A stretch of DNA of 64,000 bases from Pseudomonadota bacterium (GTDB lineage Bacteria > Pseudomonadota > Gammaproteobacteria > Burkholderiales > SG8-39): assembly GCA_947455195.1 (NCBI GenBank), contig CANGMI010000004.1, forward strand, positions 1 through 64,000. The letters run 5' to 3'. Both the position numbers and the translations under genes were made by a program. The notes beneath the pieces are model-generated. The model was given only the letters and a program-made list of their open reading frames with translations. It did not search any database and was not told the origin of the DNA. How positions within the stretch are numbered: the first letter of the stretch is position 1; every line of letters begins with the position of its first letter. Below are positions 53,012 through 62,087 of the stretch, in pieces.

Positions 53012-53041
53012 CATCCGGCAACCGGATGCCAAGGCTTATCG

Positions 53042-54100
53042 ATGATGGATGCTTCTTCACGTTGCAGGGCCCTTGTTCGCGACGTGGTGCGCATCAGCGA
53101 ATGGGGGCCGATCGAGGTCGCGGCGCGATTCGCCAGACGCAAGGCGCACGCCCTGGGCATCGGGCTCCTGCTCGTCGCAACGCTCGCCGGCTTTCCCTGT
53201 GTGGCGGCGCCCTGGCCCGAGCGTCCGGTTCATCTGGTGGTGCCTTATTCGCCCGGTGGCCCCAACGACATCCTCGCGCGAATCCTGGCCGAGCGTCTGG
53301 CGCCGATGCTCGGGCAGCCTGTCGTGGTGGAGAATCGGGCAGGCGCCGCGGGCAATATCGCGATGGAGCACGTCGCGCGCGCGCGGCCGGACGGCTACAC
53401 CCTTGTCCTTCCTGCGATGGCCTATGTGGTGAATCCACTGCTCTTCGCCACGGTGCCCTATCGGCTCGAGGATTTTGTGCCGGTGTCCCTCGTGGCGCGC
53501 GGGCCACTCGTGCTCGTGGTGGCGGCGGCAAGTCCCGAGAAGACATTGGCGGGGCTCATCGAGCACGCACGATCGAGGCCTGGTGCGTTTCGATATGGCA
53601 GTGGCGGCAATGGCTCCTCTCCCCACCTCGCGGCCGAACTCTTCCGGTTCGAGGCGAAGCTCGAGCTCCTCCACATTCCCTACAAGGGCACCAATGACGT
53701 CTTGCCAGATCTGATGAACGGATCCCTTGAAATGGCGATATTGAGTCCGCTCACCGTCGAGCAGCAGGTACGGGCGGGGCGACTGCGAGCCCTCGGCGTG
53801 ACCGCCGCACGACGTTTGCCGGCCCTGCCCGATGTGCCGACCCTTGCCGAGAGCGTGCCGGGTTACAGGATGGAGGGGTGGTATGCGCTGCTCGCACCCA
53901 CGGGCACGCCGATCGAAGTGATCGAGCGGCTATCGCGCGAGGCCTTGTCGGTGCTGGGCGGCGCCGAGGTGAGGTCGCGCCTGGAGTCCCAAGGCATGCA
54001 GGCGGCGGGCGAGAGCGGTCTGCAGGCCGCGGAGTTCATGCGCGCAGAATCGGCACGCTGGCAGAAGGTGCTGCGTGCAGCGGGCATCACGCCGCAATAG
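53042..54100 (+). CDS. Bug/TctC-family periplasmic solute receptor
   Basis: The protein (352 residues from ATG 53042) belongs to the tripartite tricarboxylate transporter receptor family, which binds carboxylates in the periplasm. Conserved features are WPERPVHLVVPYSPGGPNDILAR, VVVENRAGAAGNIAMEHVARA, PDGYTL and HIPYKG. The N-terminus is long; the hydrophobic signal segment is at about residues 38-55 and cleavage is likely at AA-PWPERP, so the real start may be downstream. No TctA or TctB membrane gene is in the window. The stop codon lies in a 10-bp tandem repeat. Confidence 0.9.
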   Translation: MMDASSRCRALVRDVVRISEWGPIEVAARFARRKAHALGIGLLLVATLAGFPCVAAPWPERPVHLVVPYSPGGPNDILARILAERLAPMLGQPVVVENRAGAAGNIAMEHVARARPDGYTLVLPAMAYVVNPLLFATVPYRLEDFVPVSLVARGPLVLVVAAASPEKTLAGLIEHARSRPGAFRYGSGGNGSSPHLAAELFRFEAKLELLHIPYKGTNDVLPDLMNGSLEMAILSPLTVEQQVRAGRLRALGVTAARRLPALPDVPTLAESVPGYRMEGWYALLAPTGTPIEVIERLSREALSVLGGAEVRSRLESQGMQAAGESGLQAAEFMRAESARWQKVLRAAGITPQ

Positions 54101-54145
54101 GCCGCAACAGGCCGCAACAGGCCGCAACAGGCCGCAACAGGCCGC
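54091..54145 (+). repeat. 10-bp tandem repeat spanning the stop codon of the Bug receptor gene
   Basis: The unit GCCGCAACAG occurs four times exactly (54101-54140). The preceding unit GCCGCAATAG (54091-54100) differs by one base, which creates the TAG stop, and a partial unit (GCCGC) follows at 54141. Because 10 is not a multiple of three, gain or loss of units upstream of the stop would change the reading frame of the C-terminus. Confidence 0.9.
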
Positions 54146-54287
54146 TAGCGGTTTCGCGCAAGTGGAGCAGGATGGACGGGCACGCCAGCGGCCTCGATCG
54201 ACCTCAACCGGCCGCAGTCGGCCCCTCGATGAACAGATCGCGCGAACTGATTCCGATCACCGAGACGGGCTGCCACTGGCTGACTCG

Positions 54288-54333
54288 TTCGGTGCGTCGT
54301 GCGCTTGTCCTCATCAGGGCACGACGCACCGAA
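54288..54333. terminator. Long hairpin between convergent genes
   Basis: TTCGGTGCGTCGTGC (54288-54302) and its exact reverse complement (54319-54333) form a perfect 15-bp stem with a 16-base loop; after one unpaired base the pairing continues for a further CG. It sits between the convergent Bug and ABC-receptor genes, 8 bases beyond the end of the latter. There is no U-tract on either strand, so bidirectional 3'-end protection or Rho-assisted termination is proposed. Confidence 0.5.
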
Positions 54334-54340
54334 ACGGGGT

Positions 54341-55558
54341 TCAGGATGGCAGGTAGGGTGTGTTGATTCGCTCGGCGGGCGGCAGGGCGTACTCCCAGGT
54401 CTTGCGCTCCGACACTGCGCGCAGCAGGTGCGCCTGAATGTGTCCATCCCCACTCGGGCGCATGCGAATGGCGTTGACGCCGCGCCAGTCCTTCATCTGA
54501 GCGAGGCCATCCTTGATGGCTTCGCGGGCAACGCTGACCTCGGTGTTGCCATCGATCTTCTTCTGCCGGAGGATGTCAGCAACCATCATCAGCGAGTCGT
54601 AGGTGAGACTCGTGTTGCAGATGTTGATCGGCTTGGACAGGCGTGTGGTTTCGCCAGCGAAGGCGTGGTAGCGCTCATCAAACTGCTCGTGCGCAGGGTT
54701 GCCCTGGTTGCGTTCGCTGGTGGCGAACCCGAGGGTGTAGAGGCGACTGCCGGCTGTGCCCACTGCATTGATGAAGGCGTTGCCGGCCCACACCAGCGCA
54801 TTGACGAGGATCGGCTTGTCGAAGCGTTGGGTTTCCAGCTCCTTCACGAATCCGAGCGTGGTCGGGCCGAGAGAACTTACCAGCAGCGCATCGGCGTTGG
54901 CACTGCGTACCTTGATCGCCATGGGCGAGTAGTCGGTGGTGCGGGTCTGGTAGGAGACCCGATCGACCACTTCAAGCCCGAGTCGCGCTGCGGCCCGGGC
55001 GTACTCCTCGATGCCGGCAGCACCCGAGGCTTCCTGGACGTCGCCCGCGATGACCACCCGGCGAACCTGGGGCAGGGCCTTGCGGAATTCGGCCAGACCT
55101 TCGGGAATCATGGTGTCATCCGGCGGGTGCAGGCGCAGGGCGTAGGGGCGCTTGCTGATGCCGGGTTTGAGCGAATTGGAGTTGATCGCGGGGCAGCGCA
55201 TCGCATTGGCGATCGGTGCAGTGTTCTCCCACGAGGTGCCACTGATCGGCCCGAGGACGCAAACTACGCCGTCGTTCACGTGCTTGCGAAAGAGCAGCAC
55301 CGACTGCTGGGCGTTGAACTGGTCGTCCTCGACCTTCAGTTCGACCTTGCTGCCGTTGATGCCACCGCCCGCATTGATGTCGTTGACGGCCAGCGTCAGG
55401 GCCGCATTGTAGAGAGCGCCATAGTCAGCAGCGAATCCAGTCATCGGCTGAATGGCGCCTATGCGGATCGGTGGCTTGGACTGGGCCATGACGTCGGTCA
55501 CGGAACCGGACAGCGCCAGCGCTGCGCCGGCGGACAGGAAGTCGCGTCTGCTGTGCAT
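54341..55558 (-). CDS. ABC transporter periplasmic receptor (branched-chain type), Tat-like signal
   Basis: The 405-residue protein is a type I periplasmic-binding receptor (IRIGAIQPMTGFAADYGALYNAALTLAVNDINAGGGINGSKVEL). The N-terminus SRRDFLSAG followed by a moderately hydrophobic run and VMA cleavage resembles a twin-arginine export signal, so it may fold in the cytoplasm before export. It lies 105 bases downstream of the second livF on the same strand and probably serves that importer. The ligand is unknown; aromatic and hydroxy acids are common for this group. Confidence 0.88.
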   Translation of the reverse strand: MHSRRDFLSAGAALALSGSVTDVMAQSKPPIRIGAIQPMTGFAADYGALYNAALTLAVNDINAGGGINGSKVELKVEDDQFNAQQSVLLFRKHVNDGVVCVLGPISGTSWENTAPIANAMRCPAINSNSLKPGISKRPYALRLHPPDDTMIPEGLAEFRKALPQVRRVVIAGDVQEASGAAGIEEYARAAARLGLEVVDRVSYQTRTTDYSPMAIKVRSANADALLVSSLGPTTLGFVKELETQRFDKPILVNALVWAGNAFINAVGTAGSRLYTLGFATSERNQGNPAHEQFDERYHAFAGETTRLSKPINICNTSLTYDSLMMVADILRQKKIDGNTEVSVAREAIKDGLAQMKDWRGVNAIRMRPSGDGHIQAHLLRAVSERKTWEYALPPAERINTPYLPS

Positions 55559-55663
55559 GGTGTCTCCTGCGAGTCGTGCTCGATGCACGACAGCTTTTCG
55601 TTGTAGGGGTCCCACCTCGAGCCACCAGACCCCGGCGCTTGCTTCAGGGGCACCCGCCGGGGA

Positions 55664-56383
55664 TCAACCTGACCCGAGGTAATAGCGTAGCATGGCCGGA
55701 TCCGAGAGCAGGGTCTGGCCGCTGCCTTCGGCGACGATCGTGCCTTGTCGCAGTACGTAAGCGCGGTCAGCGATGGCGAGGGCCTGGCGGACGTTCTGCT
55801 CGACCAGCAATATGGTCACGCCGCTTTCCCGAAATGCTTTCAGCACGGAGAAGACCTCGCTCACCATCACGGGCGACAGACCCAGCGAGGGCTCATCCAC
55901 CAGCAACACGCGCGGCGGGCTGATGATGGCGCGGGCAAGAGCGAGCATCTGCTGTTCGCCACCCGACATGCTGCCGGCGCGCTGCGACAGGCGCTCCTGA
56001 AGGCGTGGGAATCGGGCGAAGACCCGCCGGGATGCTGCTTCGAAGCCACCCTCATCAGGGCGCAAGGCCCAGGCCAGTTGCAGGTTCTCGGCGACGCTCA
56101 GGCGGCCGATGATGCCGCGTCCCTCGGGCACCTGCAGCAGTCCGGCAAGAGCGAGTTGGTCGGCACGGCGACCGCGCGTGGTGGTGCCGTCAAACCGCAC
56201 CTCGCCGCCCGTGTGCGGCAGCACGTTCGATATTGCCCGCAGGAGAGTCGTCTTGCCCGCTCCGTTGGCACCAACCACGGCCACGGTTTCTCCGGCGCTG
56301 ACCGTGAGCGAGCAACCTCGCAGCGCGCGGATCGGCCCGTAGGCCACCTCGAGCATGTCGACGGCGAGGATCGGCTCAGGCAT
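55664..56383 (-). CDS. livF: Branched-chain-type ABC transporter ATP-binding protein, LivF type, second system
   Basis: The 239-residue ATPase has Walker A GANGAGKTT, VPEGRGIIGRLSVAENL, the signature MSGGEQQMLALARA, Walker B VLLVDEPSLGLSP and ILLVEQNVRQAL. It starts at ATG 56383, overlapping livG by 8 bases. Unlike the first system's LivF it keeps the usual EQN motif. Confidence 0.93.
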   Translation of the reverse strand: MPEPILAVDMLEVAYGPIRALRGCSLTVSAGETVAVVGANGAGKTTLLRAISNVLPHTGGEVRFDGTTTRGRRADQLALAGLLQVPEGRGIIGRLSVAENLQLAWALRPDEGGFEAASRRVFARFPRLQERLSQRAGSMSGGEQQMLALARAIISPPRVLLVDEPSLGLSPVMVSEVFSVLKAFRESGVTILLVEQNVRQALAIADRAYVLRQGTIVAEGSGQTLLSDPAMLRYYLGSG

Positions 56384-57131
56384 TGTCGCGTCCGAGGTAG
56401 GCTTCGATGACCTGGGGATCTGCAAAAACCTCGGCGGCGCTGCCCTGGGCGATACGACGCCCATAGTTCATCGCGACCAGTCGGGTCGACAGGGTGCGGA
56501 TGAGGTCGATGTCATGCTCGACCACGACGACGCCCTCGACCAGTGCGCCAATGGCGCGAATGTCACCGATCAGCGCCTCGGTTTCCTGCTCATTCATGCC
56601 CGCCGCCGGTTCATCGAGAAACAGCAATCGTGGTCGGGTCGCCAGGGCTCGGGCGATCTCGAGCCGTCGCGCCTCGCCATAGGCCAGACCACCTGCAACC
56701 TGGTCGGCTTTCGAGTCGAGACGCAGTCGCTCGAGCAGTGCCATCGATTCGTCCCGTATGGCACCGTAGCGCCGGGCGAGCAGCGAGCGCAGCGGGCGGC
56801 GTACCCAGTCGTGGGTGACTGCCGCTACGTTTTCGAGCACGGTCATTCGACGGAAAAGCCGGATGTTCTGGAAGGTGCGTGCGATACCCAGTCGCCCGAT
56901 GCGGTGCACCGGCAGGCCGGTGATGTCCCGGGAGCCGAGGATTATCTGTCCGTCGTTCGGTGCGTAGAACCCGGTCACGCAATTGATCAGCGCTGTCTTG
57001 CCCGCGCCGTTGGGCCCGACGATGCCGAGAATTTCGCCGGGGTGCACTTCAAATGACAACTTGTCCAGCGCCTGGAGTCCGCCGAAGCGCTTCACCAGTG
57101 CGCGCACTTCAAGGAGTGGCTGTCCGGTCAT
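56376..57131 (-). CDS. livG: Branched-chain-type ABC transporter ATP-binding protein, LivG type, second system
   Basis: The 251-residue ATPase has Walker A GPNGAGKTA, with Ala in place of the usual last Thr/Ser. The LivG segment LGIARTFQNIRLFRRMTVLEN, the signature LAYGEARRLEIARALA, Walker B LLFLDEPAAGMN and VVVVEHDIDLIR follow. ATG 57131 overlaps the livM stop by 4 bases. Confidence 0.93.
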   Translation of the reverse strand: MTGQPLLEVRALVKRFGGLQALDKLSFEVHPGEILGIVGPNGAGKTALINCVTGFYAPNDGQIILGSRDITGLPVHRIGRLGIARTFQNIRLFRRMTVLENVAAVTHDWVRRPLRSLLARRYGAIRDESMALLERLRLDSKADQVAGGLAYGEARRLEIARALATRPRLLFLDEPAAGMNEQETEALIGDIRAIGALVEGVVVVEHDIDLIRTLSTRLVAMNYGRRIAQGSAAEVFADPQVIEAYLGRDNA

Positions 57132-57946
57132 GGCCGTCGCGCTCGCAGCGTCAGTGTGCGCCACGGCAGCAGTCCGTCGGGCCGAACGAGCAGGAGTACC
57201 ACGATCACCGTGCCGAAGACGAGGGGCCGCCAGCTGGCAAGACCGCGGATGAGTTCGGGCAGCAATGTAAGCGCGACGGCACCCAGCATCGGGCCCCACA
57301 GGTTGTTGACGCCACCGAATACGGCGTAAAGCACGACATAAACCGAAACGAGCACGCCGAAATGTTCCGGGCGTATGAAGGCCATGTAATGTGCGAAGAG
57401 CCCGCCCGCGAGCGCTGCGAGGGCGGCACCAGCCCCGAAACACACGATCTTCAGGTAGAGCGCGTTCATCCCGAGGGCGGAGGCAACCTGCTCGTCCTCG
57501 CGGATCGCATCGAGCATGCGCTGCAGGTGGGAACGCGAGAGGAACCACAGGCCCAGTCCGACGAGGGCCACCAGACCATACACATGCCAGAGCGTGGCGC
57601 CCGACATGCCTCCCAGGCCACCGACGCCACCGACATAATCGAGGTTTTCGAGCAGCACCTGCACGCAGAAGGTGATGCCTGTGGTCACCATGATGAGGTA
57701 GACCCCGCGAGTGCGGAGTGCGGGCGCAGCGAGCGCCGCTCCGGTGATGCCGGTGCCGGCAGCGGCGAGCGCCAGAGCCGGTATGAGGGGCAGGCCGAAC
57801 TTCACGGTGAGCACGCCCGCGGCGTAGGCCCCCATGGCCATGAACGCGCCGTTGGCGAACGAGAGCGATCCCGAGAGCAGGATGATGTACACGCTCCACG
57901 CGAGCAGGATGTTGATGCCGGCAAAGAACAGATGGTCCTGGATCAT
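57128..57946 (-). CDS. livM: Branched-chain-type ABC transporter permease, LivM type, second system
   Basis: The 272-residue permease is short for LivM. It has LLSGSLSFANGAFMAMGAYAAGVL in place of the more usual GYxGxxSxGHAAF, and a coupling loop IREDEQVASALGMN. ATG 57946 overlaps the livH stop by 4 bases. Confidence 0.92.
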   Translation of the reverse strand: MIQDHLFFAGINILLAWSVYIILLSGSLSFANGAFMAMGAYAAGVLTVKFGLPLIPALALAAAGTGITGAALAAPALRTRGVYLIMVTTGITFCVQVLLENLDYVGGVGGLGGMSGATLWHVYGLVALVGLGLWFLSRSHLQRMLDAIREDEQVASALGMNALYLKIVCFGAGAALAALAGGLFAHYMAFIRPEHFGVLVSVYVVLYAVFGGVNNLWGPMLGAVALTLLPELIRGLASWRPLVFGTVIVVLLLVRPDGLLPWRTLTLRARRP

Positions 57947-58821
57947 GCGCGCTGCTCGGTGCCGGTCGAGAAGAGGCCGCCCGGCCTCACCAGCAGAACG
58001 ATGATCATCAGGATCCACACCACGATCTCACCGAGCTTGCCCAGACCAAACTGCACGGCCAGCGCCTCGACGATGCCGACCAGAATGCCGCCCAGCATGG
58101 CGCCCCGGAGGTCACCCATGCCGCCTATGGCCATGATGGCCAGCGCCTTGATGCCGAAAGTGAATCCGATGTCGGACGCAGCATAGCCGGTGCGCATCGC
58201 GAGCATCACCCCGGCGATGCCGGCCAGGGCCGATGCTATGACGAAGGTCTGCTGCATGACAAGTCGCACGTGAATGCCCAGGAGCGCTGCGGCAAGGGGT
58301 GACTCCGCCACCGCGCGGATATTCCTGCCGACTCGCGTGTGGGTGACCAGAACCTGCAGTCCCCCCATGAGCAGGAGTGCAATGCCCAGGATGGCGAGCT
58401 TGATCTGGGCAATCTCGATGCCGCCGACCGCGATCGTTGCGGTTCGGACCTCGAGCGGCAATTCAAGCGACACAGGTTCGGAGCCATAGGTCTTCTGGAC
58501 CAGGTCGATCAGCACGAGACCGAGCGCAAGGGACGATAGCGCCGCAGTCACCTGAGCATCAGCGCTGCGGAACTTGCGAAAGCTGAGAAGTTCCACCAGA
58601 AGGCCGAGGGCTCCGCAGATGAGGAGGGCGCACGGAAAGGCAACCCAGAGCGGGGCGCCCAGAGCGCTCGCGGCAATAGCCACGAAGCCACCGAGCATGA
58701 AGGTTTCTCCGTGCGCGAAGTTGAGCTTGTCGAGCACGCCGAAGACGAGGGTGTAACCCAGAGCGACCAGCGCGTACATGCTGCCCAGCACGATGCCGTT
58801 GATGATCTGTTCGGCCAGCAT
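57943..58821 (-). CDS. livH: Branched-chain-type ABC transporter permease, LivH type, second system
   Basis: The 292-residue permease has the LivH hallmark ALGYTLVFGVLDKLNFAHGETFMLGGF, the coupling segment RAVAESPLAAALLGI and the ending LLVRPGGLFSTG. It starts behind AGGAGA-like pairing (GGAG about 10 bases upstream). It is the first gene of the second importer operon (livH-M-G-F-receptor) and is divergent from a Bug receptor gene. Confidence 0.93.
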   Translation of the reverse strand: MLAEQIINGIVLGSMYALVALGYTLVFGVLDKLNFAHGETFMLGGFVAIAASALGAPLWVAFPCALLICGALGLLVELLSFRKFRSADAQVTAALSSLALGLVLIDLVQKTYGSEPVSLELPLEVRTATIAVGGIEIAQIKLAILGIALLLMGGLQVLVTHTRVGRNIRAVAESPLAAALLGIHVRLVMQQTFVIASALAGIAGVMLAMRTGYAASDIGFTFGIKALAIMAIGGMGDLRGAMLGGILVGIVEALAVQFGLGKLGEIVVWILMIIVLLVRPGGLFSTGTEQRA

Positions 58822-59032
58822 GGCCGCGAGGTCTCCTTGTCATGGCCGGGCAGGCAGGCACCCGCCCGCGCCTGTGCCCCCTGAACCCCCAGCCTCTTCT
58901 GCTTGTAGTGTGCCACAGTCATCGGCCGGCACAAGACGCACGGTGGCGCTTGCTCGGTGTAGTCTCCGACCCGGACCGGGGGTGTACGCGCATCGGACTT
59001 CCTGCCGGCTCCGATCCTGACTGGAGAATGTG

Positions 59033-60055
59033 ATGCGGGCTGAGACTTCTTCGCGATCGATGGGGTGCGTTGCACGGCGCATGAGGGCGTCGCTGCTTTC
59101 CGCCCTGCTGGCTGCCATCGGCGGATGGGCGGGTGGCGCCGTGCAGGCACAATCGAGCACTGCCTGGCCAGACAAGCCGATTCGCATCCTGGTCGGATTT
59201 CCGCCCGGGACGAGCACCGATACGCTGACACGCATGGTGGCGACCCGGATGGCCGAGGCACTGGGGCAGCCCATTGCCGTTGAAAACAAACCCGGTGCCG
59301 GCAGCAGCATTGCTGCCGAGATGGTGGCGCGCGCTGCGCCGGATGGCTACACGCTGCTTGCGACCTCGAGCGCCAACACGATCAACCCGAGCCTGTACCG
59401 CCTCTCTTTCGATCTGCTTCACGATCTGATCCCCGTCGGCGGCATTGCCGAGGCCCCTCTGCTCATCATCAGTTGGCCAGGCGCGGGTTTTCGTGATGTG
59501 GCGCAGGTCATTGCCGCGGCGCGCGCGAGGCCCGACGCGCTCGCCTATGGCTCTTCGGGCGTTGGCACCTTCGTCCACCTCAACGCCGAGCTGTTCAAGA
59601 TGACCACCGGCACCCGCATCACGCACGTGCCCTACAAGGGCAGTTCCCAGGCGATTGCCGATCTGCTGAGCGGTCAGATCCAGTTGCTCTTCACGCCAGC
59701 CTCGACTGCGATTCCCCACATCAAGGCGGGCAAGGCGGTTGCGCTCGGGCTCATCGGCAGACGTCGTTCTTCCGAGCTGCCTGACGTGCCGACGCTGGCC
59801 GAAGCCGGTGTCTCGGGTCTCGATTCGGCGCTCTGGTCAGGGCTGCACGCACCGGCTGGCACGCCCTCCGCGGTCATCGATCGGCTCAACCGCGAGTTGC
59901 AGCGTACTCTCGCCCTGCCTGATGTGCGTGCACAGATCGCCACGCAGAGCAACGAGCCTCTGCCCGGCACGCCGTTGCAGTTCGGTGCCATGGTGCGCGA
60001 CGATGTCGAACGGTGGGCGCGTGTCGTGAAGTCTGCCGGCATCAAGGCCGACTGA
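59033..60055 (+). CDS. Bug/TctC-family periplasmic solute receptor
   Basis: The 340-residue receptor starts at ATG 59033 behind GGAGA; GTG at 59030 is an alternative. The signal peptide is followed by WPDKPIRILVGFPPGTSTDTLTR, VENKPGAGSSIAAEMVARAAPDGYTL and HVPYKGSSQAIADLLSGQIQ, all family hallmarks. It is the first of a plus-strand row with an amidohydrolase, two further Bug genes and a UbiD decarboxylase. Confidence 0.92.
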   Translation: MRAETSSRSMGCVARRMRASLLSALLAAIGGWAGGAVQAQSSTAWPDKPIRILVGFPPGTSTDTLTRMVATRMAEALGQPIAVENKPGAGSSIAAEMVARAAPDGYTLLATSSANTINPSLYRLSFDLLHDLIPVGGIAEAPLLIISWPGAGFRDVAQVIAAARARPDALAYGSSGVGTFVHLNAELFKMTTGTRITHVPYKGSSQAIADLLSGQIQLLFTPASTAIPHIKAGKAVALGLIGRRRSSELPDVPTLAEAGVSGLDSALWSGLHAPAGTPSAVIDRLNRELQRTLALPDVRAQIATQSNEPLPGTPLQFGAMVRDDVERWARVVKSAGIKAD

Positions 60056-60145
60056 CGATCGATGCCGGCCTGGTGCCGCGAGGTCGATGGTGCGGGGTGA
60101 TTGCGGCGCGGGGCGGTATCGGCGTCGGCTGATTGAGGGGGGAGC

Positions 60146-60922
60146 ATGGAGATCGTCGATTGTCACGTACATCTGTGGGCAGGCGGCAAGCCAAGCCCTG
60201 CGCATCGTCAACTCAATGCGCTCTCGGCAGCGACGCTTCTGGGCGAGATGAACGATGCCGGCGTGAGTGCCGCAGTCATCCAGCCACCGGCCTGGGACCC
60301 CACATCGAATGAGGTCGCGATCGAGGCCGCACGCGACTTCCCGGGGCGGTACGCGACTCTGGGCTGGTTTGCCCTTGATCGGCTGGAGGAGCGAGCCCGG
60401 GTGCCGACATGGCGCGAGCAAGCCGGCATGCATGGCTTTCGATTCACTTTCGTGCAAGCCCGTGAGCAGGCATGGCTCACGGACGGCTCGCTCGACTGGC
60501 TCTGGACGGCGGCCGAGGCGGCGGGTCTTCCGGTGGCACTGGCCTGCACCGACTTCTTGTCTGTCGTCGGAGACATTGCCGCGCGCCACCCGCGGTTGCG
60601 TCTCCTCATCGACCATCTCGGAGCACCGCTGCGCAGCACCGGACGCGATGCCTACGCCCGGTTGCCCGCGGTGCTTGCGTTGGCACGCTACCCGAACGTC
60701 GCCGTCAAGGCCTCGGCTGCTCCCGGGTATTCGGCGCGTGGCTACCCCTTCGTCGATGTGCACGACTACCTGCATGCCGTCTTCGATTCGTTTGGCCCCG
60801 AACGGATGTTCTGGGGTACCGACATCACCCGCTCCGAGTGGGAGAAGACCCCTGGCGTGCCGGGCGCCGATCCGGTGGGTGTTCTCGCCCGCGCCAATGC
60901 GGCCCTTGCCGCGCCGATCTGA
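60146..60922 (+). CDS. Amidohydrolase-2 family TIM-barrel metallohydrolase/decarboxylase
   Basis: The 258-residue protein begins with the metal-binding DCHVHLW, and has LLIDHLGAP and FWGTDITRSEW, the usual motifs of the amidohydrolase-2 family (COG3618). Members hydrolyse lactones such as 4-sulfomuconolactone or 2-pyrone-4,6-dicarboxylate, or decarboxylate aromatic acids. The C-terminus ends soon after the last motif, shorter than many members. Its place between receptor genes and next to UbiD points to breakdown of an imported carboxylate. Confidence 0.87.
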   Translation: MEIVDCHVHLWAGGKPSPAHRQLNALSAATLLGEMNDAGVSAAVIQPPAWDPTSNEVAIEAARDFPGRYATLGWFALDRLEERARVPTWREQAGMHGFRFTFVQAREQAWLTDGSLDWLWTAAEAAGLPVALACTDFLSVVGDIAARHPRLRLLIDHLGAPLRSTGRDAYARLPAVLALARYPNVAVKASAAPGYSARGYPFVDVHDYLHAVFDSFGPERMFWGTDITRSEWEKTPGVPGADPVGVLARANAALAAPI

Positions 60923-61037
60923 TGACTGCGGCCTGCCCATCGGTCCGGACCCCTGTTCTCCTCCGATGGCACGTCAATTGCTCAGTTTATTGGGGAGGGC
61001 GGGATCGGTCCGCTGTCGCGATACCGAGGTGCATGAC

Positions 61038-62021
61038 ATGTTGAAGCGCACATTGATTGCCCTTGCCTTGATGGCAGGGTCTTCTGTCTCACCCGCTCAG
61101 GCTCAGCCGCAGGCCGCCACCACGTGGCCTCAGAAGCCGGTGCGGCTGCTGGTTGGCTTTGCTGCCGGTGGCAATACCGATACGGTGGCGCGCGTGCTTG
61201 CGGCGCGCATGCAGGAACTGGTGGGCCATCCGGTTGTGGTTGAAAATCGCGCTGGTGCCGGTGGGGTGATCGCCACCGAAATGGTGGCCAAGGCCTTGCC
61301 CGATGGGCACACGCTGCTCATGTCTTCGCTCGGGCCCCACACGGTTTCGCCCAGCCTTCTCAAGTCGGTGGGCTTCGACCCTGTCGCCGATCTTGCGCCG
61401 GTGAGCAACATCGCCGAAAACGCGCTGGTCCTGATGGTCAACAACGCCTTGCCGGTGCGCAGCGTGCGGGATCTGGTCGCCTGGGAAAAGTCCCATGCGG
61501 GCCAACTGTCGTTCGGCTCATCGGGCGTGGCCTCGACGACGCATCTGTCGGGGGAGGTCTTCAATCGGATGACTGGCACCCGGATGGTGCATGTGGCGTA
61601 TCGCGGCGGTGCCCTCGCCATCGTCGGCTTGATCGGAGGCGACATCCAGGTGATGTTTGCCAACCTGTCCGATGCGCTTCCCCAGATTGCAGCGGGCAAG
61701 GTGCGCGCGATTGCGGTTACCAGTCCTCATCGGGTTCCGCAGTTGCCCGATCTGCCAAGCGTGGCCGATTCGGGGTTGCCGGGCTTTGACGTCAGCCCAT
61801 GGAATGGCCTCGTTGCGCCAGGTCGCACGCCCCCCGAGGTCATCGCCCGTATTGCCGAGGTGGCACAACGCATCGTGCGCGAGACAGCCTTTCGCGAGCG
61901 CATGATCGAGATCGGCTCGCAACCGGTCGGCGATACGCCCGAGCAGTTCAGGGCCACGATTGCCAACGACATCCAGCGCTGGTCACGCATCGTGCGCGAA
62001 GCCGGGATCAAGGCAGAGTAG
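61038..62021 (+). CDS. Bug/TctC-family periplasmic solute receptor
   Basis: The 327-residue receptor starts at ATG 61038 with a standard signal peptide (cleavage after AQA, about residue 22). Hallmarks are WPQKPVRLLVGFAAGGNTDTVAR, VVVENRAGAGGVIATEMVAKALPDGHTL and HVAYRGGALAIVGLIGGDIQ. It is 66 bases upstream of the UbiD gene and differs clearly from the receptors at 53042 and 59033. Confidence 0.92.
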   Translation: MLKRTLIALALMAGSSVSPAQAQPQAATTWPQKPVRLLVGFAAGGNTDTVARVLAARMQELVGHPVVVENRAGAGGVIATEMVAKALPDGHTLLMSSLGPHTVSPSLLKSVGFDPVADLAPVSNIAENALVLMVNNALPVRSVRDLVAWEKSHAGQLSFGSSGVASTTHLSGEVFNRMTGTRMVHVAYRGGALAIVGLIGGDIQVMFANLSDALPQIAAGKVRAIAVTSPHRVPQLPDLPSVADSGLPGFDVSPWNGLVAPGRTPPEVIARIAEVAQRIVRETAFRERMIEIGSQPVGDTPEQFRATIANDIQRWSRIVREAGIKAE

Positions 62022-62087
62022 CATCCGGCACGGTGACGACCTTGCCCTCTGCTGGCATCTGAAGCAACCCTAGAAGAGGATATTACT

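Noticed and set aside
54091-54145. CRISPR array
   Set aside because: Repeats are 10 bp and directly abutting, without spacers or cas genes.
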